A stretch of 64,000 nucleotides of DNA, from contig CBDDOY010000001.1 of NCBI GenBank assembly GCA_965232165.1, positions 1,550,001 through 1,614,000 of the forward strand, given 5' to 3'. The notes beneath the pieces were generated by a model. It searched no databases. It was not told the DNA's origin and worked only from the letters and a program-made list of their open reading frames with translations. The DNA is from UBA2779 sp965232165 (GTDB taxonomy: Bacteria > Spirochaetota > Spirochaetia > DSM-2461). Shown piece by piece: positions 1 through 8,337 of the stretch; positions within the stretch are counted from its first letter, which is position 1; every line of letters starts with the position of its first letter. The position numbers and the translations under genes are program-made.

Positions 1-492
1 CCTCTCATCCATGTTAGCACCAATGTGGAACCACATTGAGGCGGTCGGAGAATTGAGCCCATTGTCATGAGCGAAACGCCCGGTAAGCATCTGCATTCCG
101 TTGAATTGAGCATGTGATGCGACACGGTCCAGCTCATCGATGAGCTGAGAAACCTCAACCTGGATCTGCATACGATCTTCAGATGAATAGATACCATTCG
201 AAGATTGTATGGATAATTCCCGAACTCGTTGGAGAATAGCCGTGGTTTCTTCCAATGCTCCTTCGGTGAGCTGGATGAACGAAATGCCATTTGCAGCATT
301 GCGGCTTCCTTGATTAAGTCCGCGTATCTGAGCACGCATCTTCTCTGAGACAGCTAGTCCAGAAGCATCGTCGCCGGCCCGGTTAATACGCAAACCGCTT
401 GAAAGTTTCTCCATGTTCTTCATCGAATTCAAGTCGTTGTTCTTTTGAGCGCGTAAGGCATTCAAAGCACTCATGTTGTGATTAATAATCAT
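1..492 (-). CDS. flaB: Flagellin FlaB, N-terminal part (cut by window edge)
   Basis: Core filament flagellin of the periplasmic flagellum. The frame opens at ATG 492 and stays open to base 1, giving 164 residues. The protein begins MIINHNMSA, the spirochaete FlaB start, and continues with the conserved D0/D1 blocks KLSSGLRINRAGDDASGLA, AVSEKMRAQIRGLNQ and the SHAQFNGMQMLTGRF segment. A GGAGGG ribosome site lies just upstream of the ATG. A sigma-28 promoter about 80 bases upstream supports motility-regulated expression. The C-terminal D0/D1 half lies outside the window. The family call is very sure; which FlaB paralogue it is cannot be told. Confidence 0.96.
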   Translation of the reverse strand, partial: MIINHNMSALNALRAQKNNDLNSMKNMEKLSSGLRINRAGDDASGLAVSEKMRAQIRGLNQGSRNAANGISFIQLTEGALEETTAILQRVRELSIQSSNGIYSSEDRMQIQVEVSQLIDELDRVASHAQFNGMQMLTGRFAHDNGLNSPTASMWFHIGANMDER

Positions 493-574
493 CTATCCCT
501 CCATGAAATAATGATGACTGAAATTCCGGGCATCCTTGCCCGCAGAATCCTTCCCAAGGTGCTTTGGCTGCCGG

Positions 575-601
575 TTATCGGCATCTGAGCAAAGAACTTT
601 A
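575..601 (-). promoter_or_regulatory. Sigma-28 (FliA) promoter of flaB
   Basis: Read on the minus strand the bases are TAAAGTTC, an 11-base spacer, then GCCGATAA. This differs at one position from the enterobacterial FliA consensus TAAAGTTT-N11-GCCGATAA. It lies 83 bases upstream of the flaB start codon and points at flaB. Nothing else starts between them. Confidence 0.9.
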
Positions 602-709
602 GGAATTTTCCTATTCAAATAATCGGAATAGACTATTGTTAAACTTGAAGAAAATCGAAAAAATAAATTAAGTCGGAAGCAGAATTGCCGATATAAGATG
701 CCGCGGCGA

Positions 710-1525
710 TTAGGGTTTCATGTGACCTGGATGCCCAAAGTAATGATTAATCATCATTTTGTACTCTGCAATGTTTGATTCCTCATTGAACTTGATAATG
801 ACTACCGAGAGATCATTCTGGCCGACAACCGGGTCAAAGCGCAACACTTTGCCTTTAACCGTTATCGTGCTTTTCCTTTTTCCCTGGCGTTCAAGCAATA
901 CTGCCGCATCAGAGTTAGCCATAGTTTCCTGATGTCCGGCAACAATTGCCTTCAATCCTCCGAACGACAGATCCCGCAAGATGCAATCCCCCTGAATTCC
1001 ATCCAAGATAATTGATGTTTTCTTTGAATCAAGTCCTAAACGGCGCAATGAGTCAGCATTGACAGGTATTCGTTCTTCCCGCCGCATTGAAGCGTTTTTC
1101 TTTGCATCCAGCAAACTCCCCAAAGCCTGTACAAGGCTATCTGGGGGCCTATGGACAAAGGCTAACTGGATGAAATACATCTCTTTATTACTGTCATACT
1201 GAGTTACTCCGACAATTCGGCTTGGAATATAAAGACTAAAAAAATCGCCTTTAGGGGCATTCAGAAAACTATACTTCAGGGTAACAAGGCCGGATTTCGT
1301 AAGCGTTTCAATCTGCATACCGGATATCGCAAGAATTATCTTCGCTTCGACCAGGGAAGAAGCATACAGGACACACGGCCATTGCACATTTTTGTATTTC
1401 AGTCTGATTTGTTTATGCGCAATATGGAGTGATTTATATAATTCCTGTGTAAAAGCAATCTCTTGATGGCGGTACTGCTCATAGTACCTATCAATTAAGG
1501 CACTGTTTGTAGTCAAAATCATCAT
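710..1525 (-). CDS. PilZ-domain c-di-GMP receptor, PlzA-like
   Basis: Probable cyclic-di-GMP effector. The C-terminal half carries a PilZ signature: RREER at residues 148-152 (the RxxxR phosphate clamp) and DLSFGG at 185-190 (the D/NxSxxG motif). Residues 1-140 form a separate N-terminal domain, giving the two-domain layout and length (271 aa; Borrelia PlzA is about 261) of spirochaete PlzA proteins. It starts 17 bases after zapA and is the last gene of the infC operon, next to flagellin. Family knowledge suggests a role in motility or envelope control; the target here is unknown. Confidence 0.82.
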   Translation of the reverse strand: MMILTTNSALIDRYYEQYRHQEIAFTQELYKSLHIAHKQIRLKYKNVQWPCVLYASSLVEAKIILAISGMQIETLTKSGLVTLKYSFLNAPKGDFFSLYIPSRIVGVTQYDSNKEMYFIQLAFVHRPPDSLVQALGSLLDAKKNASMRREERIPVNADSLRRLGLDSKKTSIILDGIQGDCILRDLSFGGLKAIVAGHQETMANSDAAVLLERQGKRKSTITVKGKVLRFDPVVGQNDLSVVIIKFNEESNIAEYKMMINHYFGHPGHMKP

Positions 1526-1542
1526 TTAGAGCCCCTATCAGT

Positions 1543-1845
1543 TCAAATGACTCCATCTATCTCTGTAATCATGCGCTGAGTAATACATTCCATCTCTTCG
1601 GATTCGCCTTCCAGAGCCGTGCTCCTGCCATCTTTGTCTTTCTCTCTCAGCAATTCATCAATGATGTTGATGTTCGCGATTAATGCTATTTTTACCGGAT
1701 CAAAAATCTTCGTCCGCTGTTCTGTTTCTTTTACTCTTTTCTCAAGATACCAGAGGATGCGGTTGAAATAGGCAGGGGCCGCACTGGAGCGAATGGTTAA
1801 GGTCGTACCAAGAAGCTCTATCCTGAACTGATGAACATCGGACAT
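1543..1845 (-). CDS. zapA: Cell division protein ZapA
   Basis: Small FtsZ-ring-associated protein that bundles FtsZ filaments. The 100-residue product has the ZapA layout: an N-terminal beta-hairpin (residues about 5-20) followed by helices including the FDPVKIALIANINIIDELL stretch typical of ZapA, and a charged C-terminal tail. The start ATG shares one base with the stop of the upstream coiled-coil gene (TAATG), so the two are probably translationally coupled. Membership in the infC-rplT operon links division to translation. Confidence 0.8.
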   Translation of the reverse strand: MSDVHQFRIELLGTTLTIRSSAAPAYFNRILWYLEKRVKETEQRTKIFDPVKIALIANINIIDELLREKDKDGRSTALEGESEEMECITQRMITEIDGVI

Positions 1846-2339
1846 TAGAATATGTCGAATTCGGGCTGAGAATCATTATCCTCATCGTCCATGATTCCAT
1901 CGCTGCTGGAATCGTCATCTTTCCTTAGCTCCGAGGTATGCGATGCGATTTCTTCACTATCGTCGGCTCCGGCAGGGCGGGAATCATCATCTCTTTGTTC
2001 GGATTCCTGCGACAGCAGCGGCAATTCCTCCATCTCTATCTCAAAGTCCGGTTTATCCCGAGATTTATCATCGTTTTCAAGTGGAAACTCAGGTATCGAC
2101 TCGTCTTCTGCCGTCTGATCAACTTCATCGAGAATATCGATTACACCCTGTAAACTCATCTCTAGCTGCTCCTCGTTAGTGCTTCGTTCCGAGGCTTCAT
2201 TCCGGAGTTTTTCAAGATCAGATTCAAGGCCGGCTATTTGACGTTGAAAGTCCTCCTTCTGCAACCTCAATGATCTGATAGCTTCCACAGCCTTTTTCAC
2301 ACGAATTTCCAGTTGAAGAACCTGTTCAAGTTTGATCAT
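1845..2339 (-). CDS. Acidic coiled-coil protein, possibly ZapB-like
   Basis: A 164-residue protein with two parts: a heptad-rich coiled coil (about residues 1-75, many Leu/Glu/Lys, starting MIKLEQVLQLEIRVKKAVEA) and a very acidic, Ser/Asp/Glu-rich, probably disordered tail. There is no signal peptide or membrane segment. The start follows GGGGGATAG, a clear ribosome site. It lies between rplT and zapA and overlaps zapA by one base. By position it may act as a ZapA partner of the ZapB type; this is inference from context, since coiled coils are hard to assign. Confidence 0.6.
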   Translation of the reverse strand: MIKLEQVLQLEIRVKKAVEAIRSLRLQKEDFQRQIAGLESDLEKLRNEASERSTNEEQLEMSLQGVIDILDEVDQTAEDESIPEFPLENDDKSRDKPDFEIEMEELPLLSQESEQRDDDSRPAGADDSEEIASHTSELRKDDDSSSDGIMDDEDNDSQPEFDIF

Positions 2340-2349
2340 CTATCCCCCC

Positions 2350-2709
2350 CTATATCGCGAGACTCTTCTTCGCAGTGTCCACTAAGGCATTGAATGACTC
2401 GGTATCTTCAATGGCCATATTGGAAAGCACCTTCCTGTTGATCTCGATATTCGCATTGTTCAATCCATTGACGAACCGTGAATACGTAAGTCCCTCGGTA
2501 CGGACGGCCGCCGAAATTCGAGCGATCCACAGTTTGCGAAATTCCCGCTTCCTAACCTTTCGGTCACGATAGGCATACTGCCCCGCTTTGCGGACGGCAT
2601 CTTTTGCGGTTCTTGTCAGTTTGCTGCGACGTCCCCAGTAGCCTTTCGCCTCATCAAGAATTTTCTTGCGGCGGGTTTTACGTCGGGTTCCATCGACTGC
2701 TCTTGGCAT
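2350..2709 (-). CDS. rplT: 50S ribosomal protein L20
   Basis: Large-subunit assembly protein that binds 23S rRNA and in several bacteria also represses its own operon. The 119-residue basic product matches L20 along its length: the N-terminal arm beginning MPRAVDGTRRKTRRKKILDE with the usual GYWGRRSKLTRTAKDAV region, then the globular IARISAAVRTEGLTYSRF segment. It sits in the classical infC-rpmI-rplT order, 26 bases after rpmI. Confidence 0.98.
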   Translation of the reverse strand: MPRAVDGTRRKTRRKKILDEAKGYWGRRSKLTRTAKDAVRKAGQYAYRDRKVRKREFRKLWIARISAAVRTEGLTYSRFVNGLNNANIEINRKVLSNMAIEDTESFNALVDTAKKSLAI

Positions 2710-2735
2710 AACGATCTCCTATTACAGCTTAATCC

Positions 2736-2933
2736 CTAGGCATAAGGCAGCATACGGGTCAGCCGTGGTACTTCCGTCTGACTCACGACAACTTTGTGCC
2801 GGAGTTGGCGCTTCCGTTTCGGCGATTTCTTCGTGAGTATATGACGAGTTCCTTGGCTCTTGAATTTAAATTTGCCATTCGCTGTCTTCTTAAATCGCTT
2901 AGAAGCACTTTTTTTTGTTTTCATCTTTGGCAT
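2736..2933 (-). CDS. rpmI: 50S ribosomal protein L35
   Basis: Small basic large-subunit protein (65 aa). The sequence MPKMKTKKSASKRFKKT is the canonical L35 start and the product ends with a typical VPRLTRMLPYA. It lies between infC (28 bases upstream) and rplT. Confidence 0.97.
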   Translation of the reverse strand: MPKMKTKKSASKRFKKTANGKFKFKSQGTRHILTKKSPKRKRQLRHKVVVSQTEVPRLTRMLPYA

Positions 2934-2961
2934 ATTACCGCCCTTCCTTAATTGCTATGCG

Positions 2962-3495
2962 CTACTTTCCCTGTGATTTCTTGGACTTAGGGCTAAGCAG
3001 CATAGTCATGAATCGACCTTCCATCCGGGGAGGACTGTCTACCTTAAAACTATCCCCGTTAAGAAGTCTCAATATACTGTCGAGCTTAACTCGGCCTAAC
3101 TCGGTGTGGGCAAGCTCGCGTCCTCTAAACCGAATGGTAACCTTTACCTTATTCCCCTGATTCAGAAATTCCTGAGCATGTTTAGCCTTGAAATTCAAAT
3201 CATGCTGATCAATTTTAGGCTGCATTCGCACTTCCTTCAAGCGTGTTTGACTAGTTTTTTTCTTCTGCTCTCTGGATCTCTTCTCTAACTCATACTTATA
3301 TTTGCCGTAGTTAAGGATCTTGCAGACAGGGGGCCGTGCCTGGGGGGACACTTCCACCAAATCAAGTCCTGCCTCCCTTGCCATATTCAAGGCTTCAGCA
3401 GTGGGGACGATTCCCGCTTGCCCGCCGGCTTGATCAATGAGTCGCACTTCGCGGATGCGGATCTCTTCGTTAATCTGCATGTCTTTTCCGGCCAA
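2962..3495 (-). CDS. infC: Translation initiation factor IF-3
   Basis: Binds the 30S subunit and checks start-codon/initiator-tRNA pairing. The 177-residue product has the IF-3 N-domain (MQINEEIRIREVRLIDQ onward) and C-domain (VTIRFRGRELAHTELG). I place the start at the TTG at 3495 because AAGGAGGAG lies only four to five bases upstream; the next in-frame ATG (3480) would be about 19 bases from it. A non-ATG start is typical of infC in many bacteria and is part of its self-control. First gene of the minus-strand operon. Confidence 0.96.
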   Translation of the reverse strand: MAGKDMQINEEIRIREVRLIDQAGGQAGIVPTAEALNMAREAGLDLVEVSPQARPPVCKILNYGKYKYELEKRSREQKKKTSQTRLKEVRMQPKIDQHDLNFKAKHAQEFLNQGNKVKVTIRFRGRELAHTELGRVKLDSILRLLNGDSFKVDSPPRMEGRFMTMLLSPKSKKSQGK

Positions 3496-3556
3496 TTCTC
3501 CTCCTTAAACTACAAAGACCCTCGGTTGAAGGTCACATAATTCATACATTGACAGT

Positions 3557-3585
3557 AGTATATAATTCATCAATCATCGTGTCTA
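3557..3585 (-). promoter_or_regulatory. Probable sigma-70 promoter of the infC operon
   Basis: On the minus strand: TAGACA, a 17-base spacer, TATACT. Each hexamer matches five of six consensus bases. The predicted transcript would begin near 3549, giving a leader of roughly 50 bases before infC. Confidence 0.6.
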
Positions 3586-3590
3586 GTGTT

Positions 3591-3735
3591 CCGTAAATTC
3601 AAAAATCAATATTTGGGAGCGCCCCCTCGGGTCGGGCTTTCCGCTCCAATGCCTTGCTCTGGCTGCCCCCCGGCTCAATCGCCGGGCAACCAGCGGCATT
3701 TCCGTTTCAATCCCTTGCGCCATCGTCATTCGGCA
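3591..3735 (+). repeat. Family-A palindromic repeat, copy 1
   Basis: Shares with copies at 20238, 24425, 37741 and 43680 the blocks CTCGGGTCGGGCTTTCCGCT, CCAATGCC, a GGCTGCC...GGCAACC-type inverted repeat, and a terminal CAATCCCTTGCGCC. The outer ends are imperfect inverted repeats (GGGCGCAA against TTGCGCC in the better copies). It contains no credible gene. It lies between the infC promoter and the TraB-family gene. Confidence 0.85.
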
Positions 3736-3825
3736 ATTTGTTGTGGACTGCGATGAGGCGGCCTTTCCCTAAGAGCATATCGGCGTATTAGTTGCCATAA
3801 GGGCACCTCTGAGTGTCATTTGTTT

Positions 3826-5037
3826 TTAGCCCCCCCCCATAATTCGTGTCAGCCAGGGAATCGCTATAAAAGTGCCTGCACTGCTTCCTATTGAACTTAG
3901 CAGAAACACCAGAAGCACCCGGGTGACCCTGTTGCGGTACCAACCTCGCCGCGTGACTATATCGGTGTTCAGGTTTTCCATATCCATCACCCGAGGAGGT
4001 CTGAACAGATATTCCAGAAGCCCCGAAACCATTCCCACACCAATGGCGGGATTCAGAGATGTCAACGGGGCGGCAATGAAACTGACAAGTATGGTGAGGG
4101 GATGGGCCAATGCAATCAAGGCTCCGAGAGAAGCCAGTATGCCGTTAGCAAGAATCCATACCGTACTCATTTCCAAAATTTTCTGCGTCCCGGAACGGGC
4201 GACACCGACGGCGAATAGCGTGATGATGATGGCCGGTATAATCCATGGGACGGCCTTCCCAATCAGTTTCTTCGGTGGAATCGCTTCAATTTCGCTGGTA
4301 TCAGTTGTCAGTTTGGATTCCGATATCTTGAAGATCGCATCGATAATACCCGGCACATGGGCCGCTCCGACTACCGCAAGAATCTTTTCACCTGGAGCCG
4401 TCAGAATCTTGGCCGTAAGATAGTGATCCCGCTCGTTAATTAAAACAGTCTTGACCGAAGGAAGGTAGCCGGCTAACTCGCTCATCATTCCCTGCATGAC
4501 ATCAGTATTCTTCATATTCTCTATCTCCTCGGAGGAAGCCTTCTCGTTAGAAAAAATGAAAGAAAATAGGGCCGAGATGAGTTTCAGCTTAGAAAAGAAT
4601 CCACTGGCTCTCCATGCTCTGCTCAAGGTCACCTGGACGGAACGATCGGCACAGGTGAAAGGGATACCGATCTTCTTGCAGGTGTCGATTGCCGCTTTCA
4701 TCTCCGCACCGGGCTGTATTCCCATGTCTGCGCCTAAACGCCGTTGAAAAGAGGTCAGGGCAAGACTCGCTATCATCATGAACCCCTGGCCGCGCCGGAT
4801 GACGTTTTTGATGTCCGTGCTCGACCATTTTTTTCCTTCTTCAATATTCCGCAAACGCCCTTCATCCAATTCGATGCAGACATGCTCAGGTTTTTCTGAC
4901 TCAATATTCATCCTCACTTCTTCCATGCTTACGGCCGATACATGTGCCGTGCCGACGAGAATGACTGTCTTGCTGCCGATACTTATCCGTGTCAGTGCAT
5001 CGGATATCTTTTCGATTTCTAATTTATCGCCCATCAC
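3826..5037 (-). CDS. TraB/PrgY-family membrane protein
   Basis: The 403-residue product has the TraB-family blocks: VGTAHVS near residue 30, ELDEGR near 58, NERDHY near 200 and a second VGAAHVPGI near 223. These belong to a conserved protease-like or pheromone-shutdown fold whose chemistry is not established. The C-terminal third is hydrophobic with about four membrane helices, so the soluble domain is membrane-tethered. The start overlaps the stop of the upstream TPR lipoprotein gene (ATGATG within the TGA), so the two are coupled. Family call good; function open. Confidence 0.85.
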   Translation of the reverse strand: MMGDKLEIEKISDALTRISIGSKTVILVGTAHVSAVSMEEVRMNIESEKPEHVCIELDEGRLRNIEEGKKWSSTDIKNVIRRGQGFMMIASLALTSFQRRLGADMGIQPGAEMKAAIDTCKKIGIPFTCADRSVQVTLSRAWRASGFFSKLKLISALFSFIFSNEKASSEEIENMKNTDVMQGMMSELAGYLPSVKTVLINERDHYLTAKILTAPGEKILAVVGAAHVPGIIDAIFKISESKLTTDTSEIEAIPPKKLIGKAVPWIIPAIIITLFAVGVARSGTQKILEMSTVWILANGILASLGALIALAHPLTILVSFIAAPLTSLNPAIGVGMVSGLLEYLFRPPRVMDMENLNTDIVTRRGWYRNRVTRVLLVFLLSSIGSSAGTFIAIPWLTRIMGGG

Positions 5038-6434
5038 TCACCCATGCCATTGACAGCCGCCCAGGCCATATCATATTCCATTTGGCCTTCAAAGTGGCTG
5101 ATTCTTTCAAATACCGCTCTGGCACCGTCGTTATGTCCTTCAATTTCATATATCGCACCCATATAAAACCATAACCGTTCTCTCAGCCCCTCATTTGTTT
5201 CTTTGTTCAATGAATTGACTGCAAAGAAGTCAGAATTGCGTTCGCTACAGAATCTTACAACATTGTAGGTGGTTTTCTCCTGTTCAACCATTCGGAGCGC
5301 CTCGGAAAACTCAGCCTGAGACTCCTTGATTCTTTGCGCCTTAAGCAATGACATCGCTCTCATCAGTTGAAATGAGAATTCTTCTGTGTCCTCAGCGGCG
5401 GCTTTGCCAAACCAATGAGCCGCCTCGTCATATTTCCCCCGCATCCAGGCCAATTTTCCCATGGGAGCAAACGCCCAGATGTAATCGGGGCGCATCGTCA
5501 GTACTTTCGAATAATATGATTCAGATCTGGCGAAACGCCGCTGTTCATCGTGAAGGCCTGCCAGATACACCATTGCGACGAAGTTATCGGGATCTCGTTT
5601 CTCAACGTTTTCAAGATCCGATAATGCCCCCTCGTAATTCTTGAAATACCGCAGCCGTATCTTGGCCCTGTCCAAGTAATGCCATGGAACGTTCGGCTCT
5701 TGCGCTATTGCTTCTTCTAGGTCTTGTTCCGCCCTGCCATAGTTGCCCAGGCCTAAGTTGACCCGAGATCTGTCTACCCACGCATAGGTATAGGCCGGCG
5801 CAATCCTTACCGCTTCATCGAGAAGTGAGAGCGCCTTGTCGAGCTTGTCATTCTTGGCATAGACCCATGCCAGGCCCACCAAGGACTTCACCTCTTCCGG
5901 CTCCAGCGCCAGAACTCTGTTATAATCGATTTCCGCGTTTTTCCAGTCCGATTTCGCCGAGGCTATATTGCCCCGAAAAGTCAATGCCTTAACCATGTTC
6001 TCATCGGCCTCAATAGCTTGATTCAATGCCTTGTCCCTAGCCTCTTGATTGCCTGACAGGTCTTCAACCAAGGCCAGATAAAACCACCCATCTGCCATTG
6101 CCGGATCGACATTGAGCAGAGACTCAAGCTCGGATCGGGCATCATCCAATCGGCTCCGGCTATATAGCAAAATCGCGTAAATGAGCCGGGATTCGGCATC
6201 CATTGATTCAACGTCATTGAGTTCAAGTTCCTTCAATGCGTTATCCGCATCGTCTATCCCAACGTAGATATTCTGCAAAATACTGGCTGCGGACTGAGAT
6301 TCTCTCGGCTTCTCCTCTTCCAATGCCTTCTCCGCATCGCCCATAACGGAATCAGGTTTGGCTGGGGTCGAGGTGCATCCCAACAGTATCAGCACATATA
6401 CGAAAACTAGATAAACGGCTGCCAGACGAAACAT
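5034..6434 (-). CDS. TPR-repeat lipoprotein
   Basis: I start at ATG 6434 rather than the longer frame to 6557. This gives MFRLAAVYLVFVYVLILLGC, a lipoprotein signal peptide with lipobox LLGC, preceded by a GGGAG ribosome site. The mature part (about 445 aa) is almost entirely tetratricopeptide repeats (for example WFYLALVEDLSGNQEARDKA and GLAWVYAKNDKLDKALSLLD), so it is likely a periplasmic-facing scaffold. It is coupled to the TraB-family gene and divergent from the large unknown gene at 6523, with an 88-base shared promoter region. Confidence 0.85.
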   Translation of the reverse strand: MFRLAAVYLVFVYVLILLGCTSTPAKPDSVMGDAEKALEEEKPRESQSAASILQNIYVGIDDADNALKELELNDVESMDAESRLIYAILLYSRSRLDDARSELESLLNVDPAMADGWFYLALVEDLSGNQEARDKALNQAIEADENMVKALTFRGNIASAKSDWKNAEIDYNRVLALEPEEVKSLVGLAWVYAKNDKLDKALSLLDEAVRIAPAYTYAWVDRSRVNLGLGNYGRAEQDLEEAIAQEPNVPWHYLDRAKIRLRYFKNYEGALSDLENVEKRDPDNFVAMVYLAGLHDEQRRFARSESYYSKVLTMRPDYIWAFAPMGKLAWMRGKYDEAAHWFGKAAAEDTEEFSFQLMRAMSLLKAQRIKESQAEFSEALRMVEQEKTTYNVVRFCSERNSDFFAVNSLNKETNEGLRERLWFYMGAIYEIEGHNDGARAVFERISHFEGQMEYDMAWAAVNGMGE

Positions 6435-6522
6435 GATTTCTCCCAATTCGGTTATGATAGCCGACCATATCGTTCTCAGGCAAGCTTGTACTGAGTTTAA
6501 GGGATCAGTATTATATTGCCAA

Positions 6523-8337
6523 ATGTGTTGGAAACTATCAGGAAAAGTCATTTTCACGGCGGCCTATCTCTTAATGGCGGCAATTTTCCTCACGATACAT
6601 TTCACCCGCATGGAGGAATTCGGCGCCATAGTGGGGAATGCCGAGGTAAAGGGCTATTCGAGTTTAGGAACAGCCTTCACTGAGCCAAGTATCAGGCGCA
6701 TAAACTTGGACTGGGAGGCTATAAAGATTGATATACGAAGTAATAACAACGTTTTGCTGATTACTCAGGACCGGATCAGGCACAAGTTGAATATCCTCGG
6801 CTGGAGTATTTCCGGCAATTCATTACGAGTCGATCTCAGCGAAGGAACTGGATTGCTGTTCGAGCTGGAGACGGACAATACGGGACTGCGGCTGACACTC
6901 ATCATTCCTGAAACATCGCCTCCGGCGTATGCCCTTGAGATGCCTTTTCATCCCAAGAAGTTCACACAGTTTGAGAACTCACCCCGTCAGCAGGCCGTAT
7001 TGACACCGGATAAATCGTATTCTTTGACATTGAGCAGCGGGTCAAACTGGGACGAGGCAGGCGGGAAGCTGCTTTTAGCCGTACAGGAAGACACCCGCCT
7101 GGCTTTCGAACTTATCGGCGACAGTCAGTATCGTGGAGCCATAGTGCGTGATTGGTGGCTTAAAGGAGCCGTGCCTTCACAGGATGATTATCAAAAAACT
7201 GTTGACCAATGGTTGCGGAAGGTAAGGGAAAACTGGCGAACCCTATGGAATACCCAAAGAAAACTCATAGAAGAGAAGGAGGGGTATCCCGCTAGAAGGG
7301 ACCTTTTCCTGGCGGCAATCCTAGCCGATGCGGCGAATACCGGAGAACTGAGAACAACCCTTCCGCAAGTCCTATCGGAATCTAACAGGATGGCTGGCAA
7401 AACTGGATGGCTGCTCAGCCCTTACCTGGGAGATATCGTCAATCAAAGCCGTGTGCATTCCAGGGAGATGAATGAAGTCGCCGATATCTTGACAGGAGAG
7501 CTTGCGGCGGGGAATCCTGTTTTCGATATTCCGTTTTCTTTGACCTATTTAATCGACACCGGACATGATGATGATGCGCTCAAGCTCGTCACCAAGGCTT
7601 CGGAGTTACCAAACGATTCAATACTGAATGAAGAACTCATCGACAGGCTTTCCCTTATCCATGAGGCTATAAATCTTGACATGAGAAATCCAGATTTATC
7701 GGTGATTAGCATCATGATCAACGATTATCTATTGGAGCGAATGAAGTGGATAAATGAAAGATTGTGGCTGTTAGAGAAAGGGAACTCAGTCGATGTGAGG
7801 CTGAGCCTGCGGGCAAGCCGGCTTCTTCTAAGACAGGCCGAATACTCCAATGAAGATATTTACCGGGATATTGGCCGGCAAATGATGATTTCCCTTCTTG
7901 CTCATGCAGGGGAGAACGGCAGAATGCCGCAGACCCTGCGTCTTCAACGCGATGGAGAAATCGTCGAATTCGGTCTAATAGCCAATGAAGAGGTATATTC
8001 TGTCATCAATGGAATTCAGGCATACCCACGGCATGTATCCCTCGCAAGGGAACTTTCTCAGGGAGCCTGGATGCTCACCTGCGCGAAAGAATTTACCCTT
8101 AGGCATAGCGCCAGGGAAACGAACATGACCGTGTTATTTCCAGCAGGGGGAACCCATCATATCGCCATAAGGGGGGTCAGGCCATTTAATACGCTTTACT
8201 TAAATGGAATCGTATGGAATCAAGACCCTAATTTCCAACGATACTACGGGGGGTGGTTTTATGATAGGGCCACAGAAACTCTGTACATAAAAATCTATCA
8301 CAGAGCCGAAACAGAAATCATCCGTATCCTCTATTAA
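6523..8337 (+). CDS. Unrecognised membrane-anchored or exported protein
   Basis: About 604 residues from ATG 6523. This start places a hydrophobic segment (VIFTAAYLLMAAIFLTIHF) near the N-terminus, either an uncleaved anchor or a signal peptide; the frame itself is open from 6433. The remainder looks soluble: a beta-rich N-terminal third, a helical middle (residues about 220-480) and a beta-rich C-terminus. I recognise no catalytic motif. The ribosome site is weak. Its 3' end overlaps the convergent holA gene by 20 bases. Function unknown. Confidence 0.7.
   Translation: MCWKLSGKVIFTAAYLLMAAIFLTIHFTRMEEFGAIVGNAEVKGYSSLGTAFTEPSIRRINLDWEAIKIDIRSNNNVLLITQDRIRHKLNILGWSISGNSLRVDLSEGTGLLFELETDNTGLRLTLIIPETSPPAYALEMPFHPKKFTQFENSPRQQAVLTPDKSYSLTLSSGSNWDEAGGKLLLAVQEDTRLAFELIGDSQYRGAIVRDWWLKGAVPSQDDYQKTVDQWLRKVRENWRTLWNTQRKLIEEKEGYPARRDLFLAAILADAANTGELRTTLPQVLSESNRMAGKTGWLLSPYLGDIVNQSRVHSREMNEVADILTGELAAGNPVFDIPFSLTYLIDTGHDDDALKLVTKASELPNDSILNEELIDRLSLIHEAINLDMRNPDLSVISIMINDYLLERMKWINERLWLLEKGNSVDVRLSLRASRLLLRQAEYSNEDIYRDIGRQMMISLLAHAGENGRMPQTLRLQRDGEIVEFGLIANEEVYSVINGIQAYPRHVSLARELSQGAWMLTCAKEFTLRHSARETNMTVLFPAGGTHHIAIRGVRPFNTLYLNGIVWNQDPNFQRYYGGWFYDRATETLYIKIYHRAETEIIRILY

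Noticed and set aside
1891..2179. Three overlapping plus-strand frames opposite the coiled-coil gene
   Set aside because: Mirror images of the acidic, low-complexity gene on the other strand; no ribosome sites or similarity.
6435..6557. Longer start for the TPR lipoprotein
   Set aside because: It would bury the lipoprotein signal peptide 41 residues inside the protein and overlaps the divergent gene's promoter region.
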